From: Nocardioides soli | GTDB taxonomy: Bacteria > Actinomycetota > Actinomycetes > Propionibacteriales > Nocardioidaceae | DNA length: 64,000 bases | Reading direction: 5' to 3' | NCBI RefSeq assembly: GCF_014191495.1 | Contig: NZ_JACHWR010000003.1 | Span: forward strand, 682,501-746,500 | Shown here: positions 47,272 to 55,554 of the stretch, one piece after another | How the letters are laid out: each line of letters opens with the position of its first letter | How positions within the stretch are numbered: position 1 is the first letter of the stretch | Made by a program: the position numbers and the translations under genes | Notes under the pieces: generated by a model | Databases searched by the model: none | The model's input: only the letters and a program-made list of their open reading frames with translations | What the model was told of the DNA's origin: nothing

Positions 47272-47440
47272 GTCTAGTGACCCGGGCGCGAAATCCGTGC
47301 CATAGGTCGTGCTCCGAGTGCGTGCCTCGCAAGGCGGCGGAGCGCAGGGCTACCGGGCGTATCTCGAGCTCTGCCAACGCCGCGAGGGGCGTGCTCGGGG
47401 TGCGACATAGGGTGCGGATTTCAAGTTCGGGTCACTAGAC
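47272..47440. repeat. 169-bp hairpin element with 13-bp perfect terminal inverted repeats
   Basis: GTCTAGTGACCCG (47272-47284) and CGGGTCACTAGAC (47428-47440) are exact complements. After a 5-base symmetric internal loop, the next 41 positions of each arm pair with 30 Watson-Crick and 8 G-T pairs and 3 mismatches. The right end contains the serB stop codon (CTAG). The element fills the junction between the SixA-like gene and serB and is not related to the other repeats here. Confidence 0.8.
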
Positions 47441-48649
47441 CGGCGGCGCCGGGGTGACGATCCCCGCCTCGGCGTCGGCGGCGACGATCTCCTCGCGGGA
47501 GATGCCGAGCAGGTACATGATCGCGTCGAGGTAGGGGACGTTCACGGCCGTGTCCGCGGCGTCGCGGACCATCGGCTTGGCGTTGTAGGCGATCCCGAGG
47601 CCGGCGGCGTTGAGCATGTCGAGGTCGTTGGCGCCGTCGCCGATCGCGATCGTCGCGGCCTCGGCCACCCCGATCTCGGCGGCGAACTCCCGCAGCGCCG
47701 CGGCCTTGCCGGCCCGGTCGACGATCGGGCCGACGATGCGGCCGGTGAGCCGGCCGTCGGCGATCTCGAGTTCGTTGGCGCGCGAGAAGTGGATGCCGAG
47801 GTCGACCGCGAGCCGGTCCGTGATCTGGCTGAAGCCGCCCGAGACGATCGCGAACCGGTAGCCGAGCCGGCGCAGGGTGCGGACCATGGTCCGAGCGCCG
47901 GGAGCGAGCTCGATGGCGTCGTACACGTCGTCGAGGGCGCTCGCCGGCACACCCTCCAGCAGTGAGACCCGCGAGCGCAGCGACTCCGCGAAGTCGATCT
48001 CGCCGCGCATCGCGGCCTCGGTGACCCGGGCGACCTCCGCCTCGCAGCCGGCGTGGGCCGCGAGCATCTCGATCACCTCGCCCTGCACCAGGGTGGAGTC
48101 GACGTCCATGACGATCAGGCGGGTGCCGCGGCGCAGCAGGTTGGCGGGCTGCACCGCGATGTCGATCCCGTGGGCGGCGGCCTCCGGCGCCAGCACCGTG
48201 CGCAGCGCGTCGGTCGCCACGCCGGAGACGTGCAGGTCGATCGCGGTGACGGGGTAGCGCGCCATCCGCTCGATGCGGTCGATGTTCGCGCCGGCGTCGG
48301 CGATCCGGCCGGCGACCGTGGCCATCGCGGCCGCCCGCAGCGGCAGCCCGATGACGGTCACGTGCGAGCGCCCGGCGCCGCGGGCCTTGTTGTCGCCGAC
48401 GCCGGTCTCGACGTCGACATCCATGCCGAGCGCCCGCGCGGTGTCGACGACGGCCGCCCGGACGCGGGCGAGGTTGCGGGGCGCGGTGACCAGCACGCCG
48501 AGCACCAGTCGGCCGCGCAGCACGATCTGCTCGATGTCGACGACCTCGAGGCCGGCGCCGGCCAGGGCGCCGAACACCGCCGAGGTCACGCCCGGGCGGT
48601 CCTTGCCGGTGAGCGTGATGAGGAGGGTCTCTGGCTTCGCTGCGGTCAT
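47435..48649 (-). CDS. serB: Phosphoserine phosphatase SerB
   Basis: SerB makes serine from phosphoserine. The 404-residue protein has N-terminal ACT domains (LITLTGKDRPGVTSAVFGALAG at the start) and a C-terminal HAD phosphatase with the nucleophile in IVMDVDSTLVQGEV, VSGGFSQIT, and IAIGDGANDLDML. Long SerB with ACT domains is typical of actinobacteria. The stop codon is inside the right terminal repeat of the 169-bp element, so insertion of that element may have set the C-terminus. Confidence 0.94.
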   Translation of the reverse strand: MTAAKPETLLITLTGKDRPGVTSAVFGALAGAGLEVVDIEQIVLRGRLVLGVLVTAPRNLARVRAAVVDTARALGMDVDVETGVGDNKARGAGRSHVTVIGLPLRAAAMATVAGRIADAGANIDRIERMARYPVTAIDLHVSGVATDALRTVLAPEAAAHGIDIAVQPANLLRRGTRLIVMDVDSTLVQGEVIEMLAAHAGCEAEVARVTEAAMRGEIDFAESLRSRVSLLEGVPASALDDVYDAIELAPGARTMVRTLRRLGYRFAIVSGGFSQITDRLAVDLGIHFSRANELEIADGRLTGRIVGPIVDRAGKAAALREFAAEIGVAEAATIAIGDGANDLDMLNAAGLGIAYNAKPMVRDAADTAVNVPYLDAIMYLLGISREEIVAADAEAGIVTPAPPV

Positions 48650-48708
48650 CTCAGGCGCGAGGCTATCGCTGACCGGGCGGTGTCGGTGGTCGGGTCCATG
48701 CTGGATCC

Positions 48709-49071
48709 ATGGCCAACATCCATCACGCGATCGACTATCTCGAGCTCGGTGCCCCTGACCTTGCGGCGTCCAGGGCCTTCTACGAGGCCGCGTTCGGCTG
48801 GCGGTTCCACGACTACGGCCCCGACTACGCCGGCATCGTGGCGCCCGACGGCGACGGTGAGGTCGGGGGCCTCAACCGGGCCCGGCCGGCGGGGCGTGGT
48901 GGCGCCCTGGTGCTGCTGTTCTCCGACGACCTCGATGCCACGGCCGATGCGGTCCGAGCCGCCGGAGGGGAGGTGATCGAGGGTCCCTACGAGTTCCCCG
49001 GCGGGCGCCGGTTCCACTTCACCGACCCAGGCGGGAACGAGCTGGGCGTCTGGGCCACGCCCGACAACTGA
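48709..49071 (+). CDS. VOC-family (glyoxalase-like) protein
   Basis: The 120-residue protein has one vicinal-oxygen-chelate fold: DYLELGAPDLAASRAFYEAAFGW at the N-terminus, FTDPGGNELGVW at the C-terminus. Metal ligands cannot be assigned with certainty. It is an enzyme or a binding protein of unknown substrate. Divergent from serB and convergent with the next gene, 16 bases away. Confidence 0.82.
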   Translation: MANIHHAIDYLELGAPDLAASRAFYEAAFGWRFHDYGPDYAGIVAPDGDGEVGGLNRARPAGRGGALVLLFSDDLDATADAVRAAGGEVIEGPYEFPGGRRFHFTDPGGNELGVWATPDN

Positions 49072-49087
49072 AGAGCGACGGGCCGCC

Positions 49088-49822
49088 TCACTCGGGCGGC
49101 CACACCTCGGGCGAGCACGCCGCGACCAGCGCGTGACGGCCGGCGCGCTCCAGCGGCAGCAGTACCTCCCGACGGCTGCGCACGTCGTACGCCGTGACCG
49201 ACCCACCGTCGTCCTCCAACGCGAGCGCGACGATCCCCGTGGCCTGGAGGCCGCGCGCCGCGAGCTCCACACAGCGCCCGGGAACGCCGTGCGGGGCGGG
49301 GGGTAGGTCGAGGTGTCGGAGGTTCATCAGCCGGTCGGCGACCTCGGGCCGCCAGCGTGCCACGTCGAGGTCGGCCAGTGCCTGCGCCGCGGCCAGCAGG
49401 GCGGCGCGGAGCTGGCGGTCGGCCTCGCCGACATCGGTCAGCTGCCGGCGATCGGCGGGCCGGGCGTGCCAGGCGACGGCGGCACCGGTGCGGTGGGGCA
49501 CCAGTCCGAGTCCGACCTCCACGGCCATGACCGCCTCGCCCATCTCGAGGGCGTCGGCGTTGAGGTCGCGCGGACCGCCGAGCCCGGCCGGGTCGCCCTC
49601 CACCGGGAAGGCTGCGCCGAGGGCCGAGGCACCCGCCGCGCGCAGCCGCGCGAGGCCGGCGACCAGGGTCTCCGTGCTCTCGGCGCCGGGCAGGCCGACC
49701 ACGGTGTGGGTGGCGTCGCCGTCGATCACCGCGTCGACCACCAGGTCGGCGACGGCGTGGCCGCGCAGCCACGCCGTGCCCCACCAGGCGAGCCTGGCGG
49801 CGGGCGGGAGCGATGTGGTCAC
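49088..49822 (-). CDS. Conserved hypothetical protein
   Basis: The 244-residue, Ala- and Leu-rich soluble protein has no signal peptide or membrane segment and no motif I recognise. It has a TATCGT -10 box ending 8 bases before the GTG, supporting a real leaderless gene. A WWGTAWLRGHAVADL segment near residue 13 and HLDLPPAPHG near residue 178 are likely to be family landmarks. Divergent from the ABC ATPase gene. Confidence 0.65.
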   Translation of the reverse strand: MTTSLPPAARLAWWGTAWLRGHAVADLVVDAVIDGDATHTVVGLPGAESTETLVAGLARLRAAGASALGAAFPVEGDPAGLGGPRDLNADALEMGEAVMAVEVGLGLVPHRTGAAVAWHARPADRRQLTDVGEADRQLRAALLAAAQALADLDVARWRPEVADRLMNLRHLDLPPAPHGVPGRCVELAARGLQATGIVALALEDDGGSVTAYDVRSRREVLLPLERAGRHALVAACSPEVWPPE

Positions 49823-49863
49823 GGCGCGTGACGATACGCTGCGGACGGTCCTTGTCCACTAGA

Positions 49864-49869
49864 TAGGGT
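49864..49869 (+). promoter_or_regulatory. Leaderless -10 box at 49864
   Basis: TAGGGT ends 7 bases before the ATG at 49877, which is why that ATG is preferred over the GTG at 49868. Confidence 0.4.
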
Positions 49870-49876
49870 GTGCGAC

Positions 49877-50671
49877 ATGACCGCCGTCCTGGACTTCGCC
49901 GAGGTGACGATCCGGCGAGGACAGGCGACCCTGCTCGACCGCGTCAGCTGGCGCGTCGAGGAGGACGAGCGCTGGGTGATCCTGGGGCCGAACGGCGCCG
50001 GCAAGACGACCCTACTGCAGGTCGCGAGCGCGCAGATGCACCCGACCTCCGGCGTCGCGGGCATCCTCGACGAGGTGCTCGGCACGGTGGACGTCTTCGA
50101 GCTCCGGCCTCGGATCGGCATCACCAGCGCGGCCCTCGCCGAGCGCATCCCGCGCGCGGAGCGGGTGCACGACGTGGTGGTGTCGGCGTCCTACGCCGTG
50201 GTCGGCCGCTGGCGCGAGGCGTACGACGAGCTCGACCACGACCGGGCGACCGACCTGCTGACCGAGGTCGGGGTGTCCCACCTGGTCGACCGGACGTTCG
50301 GGACCCTGAGCGAGGGAGAGCGCAAGCGGGTGCAGATCGCTCGTGCCCTGATGGCCGACCCCGAGCTGCTGCTCCTCGACGAGCCCGCGGCCGGCCTCGA
50401 CCTGGGCGGTCGCGAGGACCTGGTCTCGACCCTGTCGGTGCTGGCCGCCGACCCGGCGTCGCCGGCGACCGTGCTGGTCTCCCACCACGTCGAGGAGATC
50501 CCGCCCGGCTTCAGCCACGCCATGCTGCTGCGCCGGGGCGAGATCGTGTCCGCGGGGCCGATCGAGGAGGTCGTCACGGCGGCGAACCTCTCGTCGACGT
50601 TCGGCATGCCGCTCGTGCTCTCGCACGAGGACGGCCGCTGGGCGGCGCGCCGGCGCACGCGACACCGGTAG
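49877..50671 (+). CDS. ABC transporter ATP-binding protein without a partner
   Basis: The 264-residue ATPase has Walker A GPNGAGKTT, signature LSEGERKRVQIARAL (Glu replaces the usual second Gly), Walker B LLLDEPAAGLDLGG and a His switch in LVSHHVEEIP. No permease gene is adjacent, so it is an orphan ATPase. The type resembles the ModF/iron-transporter-like group. Convergent with the next gene, 15 bases away. Confidence 0.87.
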   Translation: MTAVLDFAEVTIRRGQATLLDRVSWRVEEDERWVILGPNGAGKTTLLQVASAQMHPTSGVAGILDEVLGTVDVFELRPRIGITSAALAERIPRAERVHDVVVSASYAVVGRWREAYDELDHDRATDLLTEVGVSHLVDRTFGTLSEGERKRVQIARALMADPELLLLDEPAAGLDLGGREDLVSTLSVLAADPASPATVLVSHHVEEIPPGFSHAMLLRRGEIVSAGPIEEVVTAANLSSTFGMPLVLSHEDGRWAARRRTRHR

Positions 50672-50686
50672 CGCACCGGGGCGGCG

Positions 50687-51580
50687 TCACGCACCGACGG
50701 CCGCGAGGCCCTCGCGGGCGATCTCGGCGTAGGCCCGGACCCGGTCGAGCCGCTTGCCGTGCGCGGCGTACGACACCGCGTGGCAGGCGCCCACGATCGC
50801 GGCCCACCCGGCGACCCGGTCCCGGCCGTAGTCCGCGCCGAGCAGGTCGATCCAGGCGCGCCGGGGCATCAGCTTGTCGGCCTTCAGCGACCAGACGGCG
50901 GCGTCGTACGCGGGGTCGCCGACCAGTCCCTTCGGATCCAGCAGGACCAGGCCGGTGCCGGTCGTGACCACGTTCGTGGGGTGGACGTCGCCGTGCAGGT
51001 AGGAGCGGTGACCGGTGCTCGCGAGCGCGACGGCCAGGTGTTCGGCCCGTTCGAGCAGTGGCTCGTCGACACCGCACGCCCCGGCCCGTGACAGCCGACC
51101 GCGGGCCGCGTCCAGGTGCCGGCGCACGTGCGGCCCGAGCAGCCGCAGCCCCGCGGTCTCGGGGACGTCGATGTGGATCCGGTCCAGGGTCGCGACGAGG
51201 TCGCCGGGGGAGATCTCGGGGTCGGCCGTCCGGCCGGAGATCCAGAAGGTGGCCATCGCGCCCCGCCGATATCGGTACGCTCGCGCGAGCGGTCGGATGT
51301 CGAGCTCCTGGGCGACCCCCAGGGCTTGGTGCTCAGCCTCGAGCTCGGGTTCGTCGAAGGACAGCTTCAGCGCCAGGCCACCTGACGAGGCGTCGTCGCA
51401 CCGAGCGCGGAAGACCAGACCCGAGGTGCCCGCATGGAGGTTCTCCGTAGGATGCACGCCCCAGTCACGGGCGAGAGCCGCGAGCCGAGTCGGCACCTCG
51501 GAGAGCCATCGGACGCCACCACCGGGCCCGAGGACGTCGTCGACGGCCTTCGCCGCGTTCGGCGACAGGGCCAGATCCAC
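50687..51580 (-). CDS. Aminoglycoside-6-phosphotransferase-like kinase
   Basis: The 297-residue protein has a clear APH active site, LHGDVHPTNVVTT and VLLDPKGLVGDPAYD. It is similar in style to APH(6)/hydroxyurea phosphotransferases, but chromosomal members often have no resistance role. A TAGCTT -10 box lies 6 bases upstream of the GTG at 51580. Its 5' end overlaps the divergent APH-like gene by about 130 bases. Confidence 0.82.
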   Translation of the reverse strand: MDLALSPNAAKAVDDVLGPGGGVRWLSEVPTRLAALARDWGVHPTENLHAGTSGLVFRARCDDASSGGLALKLSFDEPELEAEHQALGVAQELDIRPLARAYRYRRGAMATFWISGRTADPEISPGDLVATLDRIHIDVPETAGLRLLGPHVRRHLDAARGRLSRAGACGVDEPLLERAEHLAVALASTGHRSYLHGDVHPTNVVTTGTGLVLLDPKGLVGDPAYDAAVWSLKADKLMPRRAWIDLLGADYGRDRVAGWAAIVGACHAVSYAAHGKRLDRVRAYAEIAREGLAAVGA

Positions 51581-52510
51581 CGCGGGAAGCTACCACACCG
51601 CGGACCGGTCGGACGGCTGGACGACCGGGTCGCCCGGGCCCTGCTCGCCGAGGCCGGCCTGGTCGGCTGGGCCCGGGTCCGGAGCGGCCACAACGCCGTC
51701 TACCGCTCGCCCGACGACGCGCAGATCGCCAAGGTGTACGGCGAGGCGTCCCGCTGCTCCGTCGACGTCACCGGTGCGCGTCGGGCCCGGGAGGCGGGCG
51801 TCTGTGTGCCGGCCCTGGTCGCGACGCCGCATCCGAGGGTGGCGGTCTGGCAACGGGTGCCGGGGGTGCCGGGACCGATCGGACCGGCGGCGTGGGCCCG
51901 GCTGGGCATCGACGCGCGGCGACTGGCGGCTGTGCCGGTGGCCGTCGCGCCCGTGCACTGGCTCGTCAACGTCACCGAGCGCGCCTCGGTGCTGGAGCAG
52001 CTGGCGGCCGGGACACCGACGGCGTACACGGGCCCGGTCGCGCTGCCGGCCCAGGTCGGCGCCGACGTCGCCTGGCTCGCGCACGAGCTGCGGTCCGTCG
52101 CGGAGTGCGACCTCGCCCTGGACGCACCGCTCGCCTTCCAGCACGGCGACCTGTCGCCGGCCAACCTCGTGCACGACGGTCGACGGCTCCACGTCATCGA
52201 CTTCGAGACCGTCCGGGCCGCGCCCGCCGACTGGGACGTCGGGTGCCTGGTCGCGGCGACCCGCCGGTACGGCACCGTGCCGACCCGGGAGCTCGCGCCC
52301 TTCCTCGAATCGCTTGACCCGGCGCCCGACCCCGAGCTGCTCGCCCTGTGCGTGCGCACCAAGGAGCTCCTCAACGCCTCGTGGCTCGCCGTCATCGGCG
52401 CCGACCGGCCGGAGCTGGTCGGCGAGCTGCGACTCCGGGTCCGCTCGCTGCGCGACGGCACGGCGTACCGGTGGCGCGAGCTCGGTGGGCTCGCAGCTCA
52501 GGTCGTCTGA
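51452..52510 (+). CDS. APH-like phosphotransferase-fold protein, start uncertain
   Basis: The conserved part starts near 51617 (RLDDRVARALLAEAG) and includes FQHGDLSPANLVHDG and HVIDFETVRAAPADWDVG, the APH catalytic and metal loops. No ATG, GTG or TTG occurs in this frame between the end of the divergent gene and the conserved region, so the nearest canonical starts (51434 or 51452) lie inside the divergent kinase gene, antisense to its coding strand. A non-canonical start near 51617 (CTG) is an alternative. Coordinates use 51452. Confidence 0.65.
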   Translation: MHAPVTGESREPSRHLGEPSDATTGPEDVVDGLRRVRRQGQIHRGKLPHRGPVGRLDDRVARALLAEAGLVGWARVRSGHNAVYRSPDDAQIAKVYGEASRCSVDVTGARRAREAGVCVPALVATPHPRVAVWQRVPGVPGPIGPAAWARLGIDARRLAAVPVAVAPVHWLVNVTERASVLEQLAAGTPTAYTGPVALPAQVGADVAWLAHELRSVAECDLALDAPLAFQHGDLSPANLVHDGRRLHVIDFETVRAAPADWDVGCLVAATRRYGTVPTRELAPFLESLDPAPDPELLALCVRTKELLNASWLAVIGADRPELVGELRLRVRSLRDGTAYRWRELGGLAAQVV

Positions 52511-52989
52511 CGCGCCCCGCCCAGCAGACGGTCGACCACCTGGGAGCTGGAGAACGTGTCCTCCTCGGTGTGCACCACCCGACCGCCGTACGCGACGACG
52601 AGGTCGCGCTCGGCGCGGAACTGCGCCGCCCGGCGCTCGTCGCGGACCGGGCCGAGGTAGTCGCTGCCCTTGACGAAGACGTCCGGTCGGAGCGCCTCGA
52701 GGATGGGCATCGCGTCGGGCGCCGACACGACGACGACATGGTCGACGAACGAGAGCGCCGCGAGCACCCGGGCGCGCTCCGCTGCCGAGAAGACCGGCCG
52801 GCCCGGCTTCGTGACGTACGCGTCGTCGGTGATCGACACGACGAGCCGGTCGGCGAGCGTCGAGGCGACCTCGAGGTGGTTGACGTGGCCGAAGTGGATG
52901 ACGTCGAAGCACCCGTGGCAGAGCGCGACGGAGACCGCCCGGACGTCGGGCCGCAGGCGATCGGGGATGCGATCGGGCAGGGCGAGCAC
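52498..52989 (-). CDS. Nucleotidyltransferase (cytidylyltransferase-like)
   Basis: The 163-residue protein has the HxGH nucleotidyltransferase motif (GCFDVIHFGHVNHL) and RRAAQF plus SSSQVVDRL, as in the RfaE/HldE ADP-heptose and glycerol-3-phosphate cytidylyltransferase group. The substrate is unknown. Its 3' end overlaps the convergent kinase-like gene by 13 bases. Confidence 0.8.
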   Translation of the reverse strand: MLALPDRIPDRLRPDVRAVSVALCHGCFDVIHFGHVNHLEVASTLADRLVVSITDDAYVTKPGRPVFSAAERARVLAALSFVDHVVVVSAPDAMPILEALRPDVFVKGSDYLGPVRDERRAAQFRAERDLVVAYGGRVVHTEEDTFSSSQVVDRLLGGARQTT

Positions 52990-52999
52990 GCGCCGGTCC

Positions 53000-53869
53000 T
53001 CAGCGGCCGAGCAGCAGCTCGTAGAGCAGCGGCGACTCGGTGTCGGGCGGCTCGTCGAGCTGGATGTCGACGACCTGCTTGTCCGGCACGAGCTTGAGCT
53101 GACCGTCGTCCAGGCCGTCGGAGGGGTCGTGGTCGTACTGCACGACGTACCACTCGCCCTTGTCGCCGGTCCCGAGCAGCCCGCCGACCACCACGCGGTC
53201 GTCGTTGGTGAGGATCCGGATGTCCGGCGGCGCCTTGGGATGGACGTACGTGCTCATGATGCCGATCACCAGCAGGCCCACGAGTCCGGCGCCGAGGAGC
53301 GCGTTCGGGCTCATCAGGGCCGTGAACCGGCAGGCGAGCAGGAGGTAGCCGACGAGCGCGAGCATGACCAACGTGCCCTCCCACCACACCGAGGTGAGCA
53401 GCACGATGACGAGCAGGGCGCCCGCGGCGACCCGGGCCCCGATCGTCTCTCCTCGAGACCAGCGGCGGCCCACGGTGGACTGCCCGCTGCGGGGACTGAA
53501 GGTGTCGCGGACGAACGTGCGGACCCGTCCGTTGACGGCCATGCCCACCACGACGACCAGCGTCACGAGCGCTGGCACATGGGAGAGGATCGCGCCGAAG
53601 CCTTTCATGAGCACGTCGTCGTGCTTGAAGCCGGTCAGCGTGGCCGTGCTGTGCAGGCCGAGCGCCCGCAGCTGCCCCGCGAGCACCATCATGCCGAGGG
53701 CGTACGCGACGGCCACGACCACGGCGGTGACCTCGGCGACCTGCGCGAGGCTGCGGGTGACCAGCGCCTTGTCGATGCGCTGGCCGGCGAGTGACGCCGT
53801 GCGGACCTGATAACCGGGCGGCAGGCCGTTGCCCGCGGGCGACTCCGGCGCCGCCTCTGCGTCAGTCAC
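53000..53869 (-). CDS. Multi-pass membrane protein of unknown function
   Basis: The 289-residue protein has about five hydrophobic helices between residues 45 and 210 (for example TAVVVAVAYALGMMVL and ALVTLVVVVGMAV), with an extracytoplasmic C-terminal part rich in Asp. It does not match a family I know. The GTG at 53869 follows a TATCTT -10 box by 6 bases. Divergent from the NfeD gene. Confidence 0.65.
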   Translation of the reverse strand: MTDAEAAPESPAGNGLPPGYQVRTASLAGQRIDKALVTRSLAQVAEVTAVVVAVAYALGMMVLAGQLRALGLHSTATLTGFKHDDVLMKGFGAILSHVPALVTLVVVVGMAVNGRVRTFVRDTFSPRSGQSTVGRRWSRGETIGARVAAGALLVIVLLTSVWWEGTLVMLALVGYLLLACRFTALMSPNALLGAGLVGLLVIGIMSTYVHPKAPPDIRILTNDDRVVVGGLLGTGDKGEWYVVQYDHDPSDGLDDGQLKLVPDKQVVDIQLDEPPDTESPLLYELLLGR

Positions 53870-53875
53870 CGGGGC

Positions 53876-53934
53876 AAGATAGCGACCCGCTGGCACCCCC
53901 GTCCGGGAAATGGGCGGCACCGGGGCACTAGGCT
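53876..53934. promoter_or_regulatory. Divergent leaderless promoters at 53.9 kb
   Basis: TATCTT on the minus strand (53876-53881) and TAGGCT on the plus strand (53929-53934) each sit 6 bases before their start codons (GTG 53869 and ATG 53941). Confidence 0.4.
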
Positions 53935-53940
53935 CGTGGA

Positions 53941-54402
53941 ATGGACTGGCTGAGCGATCACGCATGGGCGGTCTGGGTCGGGATCGCCGCGTTCCTCGGA
54001 ATCGCCGAGCTCCTCAGCCTGGACCTCGTGCTGGTGATGCTGGCCGTCGGTGCACTGGGTGGCGCGGTGACGGCCGCGGCCGGCGGAGCGGTCGTGCTCC
54101 AGCTGATCGTCGCCGCGCTGGTCGCGATCGGCATGCTGTGGCTGGTGCGGCCCTCGCTCGTGGCCCGGCTGCACCAGGGGCCGGACCTCAAGCTCGGCAC
54201 CGGCAAGCTCATCGGTCAGCGCGCGACCGTGACCCAGCGGATCACCGGCCTCGCGACCGGTCAGATCCGTCTCGCCGGCGAGACGTGGACGGCCGCGCCG
54301 TACGACGAGCACATCGTGATCGAGTCCGGAGAGACCGTGGAGGTGCTCGAGATCCGCGGCGCCACGGCGTACGTCCACCCCGTGCCCGAGCTCGAGCCCT
54401 GA
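53941..54402 (+). CDS. NfeD-like membrane protein
   Basis: The 153-residue protein has two to four hydrophobic helices and a C-terminal OB-type beta domain (IGQRATVTQRITGLATGQIRL, then WTAAPYDEHIVIESGETVEVLEI), the short NfeD layout. NfeD proteins pair with SPFH-domain proteins such as the one 27 bases downstream and are thought to organise membrane microdomains. A TAGGCT box sits 6 bases before the ATG. Confidence 0.87.
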   Translation: MDWLSDHAWAVWVGIAAFLGIAELLSLDLVLVMLAVGALGGAVTAAAGGAVVLQLIVAALVAIGMLWLVRPSLVARLHQGPDLKLGTGKLIGQRATVTQRITGLATGQIRLAGETWTAAPYDEHIVIESGETVEVLEIRGATAYVHPVPELEP

Positions 54403-54429
54403 GATGCCTGAATCCGTGAGGAGGCTGCT

Positions 54430-55554
54430 GTGCCCGTAGCGATCCTGATCGTGGTCGCCCTGCTGTTGCTGTTCGTGGTGGTGGTGCTCGCCAAGACGAT
54501 CCGCATCGTGCCCCAGGCGCGGGCGGCGATCGTCGAGCGGTTCGGCAAGTACAAGGAGACGCTGCCCGCGGGGCTGAACTTCGTCGTGCCCTTCATCGAC
54601 CGGGTGCGCTTCACCATCGACCTGCGCGAGCAGGTGGTGAGCTTCCCGCCCCAACCGGTGATCACCGAGGACAACCTGACGGTCTCGATCGACACCGTCA
54701 TCTACTTCCAGGTCACCGACCCGGTCGCGGCGACGTACGAGATCGCCAACTACATCCAGGCCGTCGAGCAGCTCACGATGACCACGCTGCGCAACATCGT
54801 CGGCGGCATGGACCTCGAGGAGACGCTGACCAGCCGCGAGTCGATCAACGCCGGCCTGCGCGGTGTGCTCGACGAGGCCACCGGCAAGTGGGGGATCCGG
54901 GTCAGCCGGGTCGAGATCAAGGGCATCGACCCGCCGCCGTCGATCAAGGACGCGATGGAGAAGCAGATGCGCGCCGACCGCGACAAGCGCGCACTGATCC
55001 TGACCGCGGAGGGCGAGCGGCAGTCGGCCATCCTCACCGCCGAGGGCAACAAGCAGTCCCAGATCCTGAACGCCGAAGGTCAGCGCGAGTCCCAGATCCT
55101 GCGTGCGCAGGCGGACCGTGAGGCCGCCATCCTGCGCGCACAGGGCGAAGGACAGGCGATCCAGACGGTGTTCCAGGCCATCCACGACGGCCGGCCGGAC
55201 CAGTCCCTGCTGGCCTACCAGTACCTCCAGATGATGCCGAAGATCGCCGAGGGCGACGCCAACAAGGTCTGGATCGTGCCGAGCGAGATCGGCAAGGCGC
55301 TCGAGGGGCTGGGCTCGACGATGAACAGCCTGCAGGGGATCCCGCAGCACGTCGAGGGTCCCGCGAAGCGGATCGACATGGGCCCCTCGGAGCCGATCGA
55401 CCCGAGGAAGGACGACGAGCTGAGCCAGACCGACGCCGCGGTGCAGGCGGCGATCGCGGAGGCCGCGAGCGCGGCCAACCCGGGCCGGGGCAGCGGCCAG
55501 CCGGTCGAGACGGACCCGGCCGTCGACCCCGGTGAGGTACCGCCCAGCCCGTGA
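54430..55554 (+). CDS. SPFH/band 7 (stomatin-like) protein
   Basis: The 374-residue protein has an N-terminal helix (VAILIVVALLLLFVVVVLA), the SPFH domain (AAIVERFGKYKETLPAGLNFVVPFIDRV), and a C-terminal series of about five 11-residue AEGxxQSxIL-type repeats (near residues 195-250) that should form a long helix. Stomatin-like proteins oligomerise in membrane microdomains. A GAGGAGGC ribosome-binding site precedes the GTG. The neighbour NfeD gene supports the assignment; an adjacent TauE-like gene overlaps by 4 bases. Confidence 0.92.
   Translation: MPVAILIVVALLLLFVVVVLAKTIRIVPQARAAIVERFGKYKETLPAGLNFVVPFIDRVRFTIDLREQVVSFPPQPVITEDNLTVSIDTVIYFQVTDPVAATYEIANYIQAVEQLTMTTLRNIVGGMDLEETLTSRESINAGLRGVLDEATGKWGIRVSRVEIKGIDPPPSIKDAMEKQMRADRDKRALILTAEGERQSAILTAEGNKQSQILNAEGQRESQILRAQADREAAILRAQGEGQAIQTVFQAIHDGRPDQSLLAYQYLQMMPKIAEGDANKVWIVPSEIGKALEGLGSTMNSLQGIPQHVEGPAKRIDMGPSEPIDPRKDDELSQTDAAVQAAIAEAASAANPGRGSGQPVETDPAVDPGEVPPSP

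Noticed and set aside
50687..52510. Antibiotic-resistance locus
   Set aside because: APH-fold genes are common in actinobacterial chromosomes without resistance; there is no mobile element or other resistance gene beside them.
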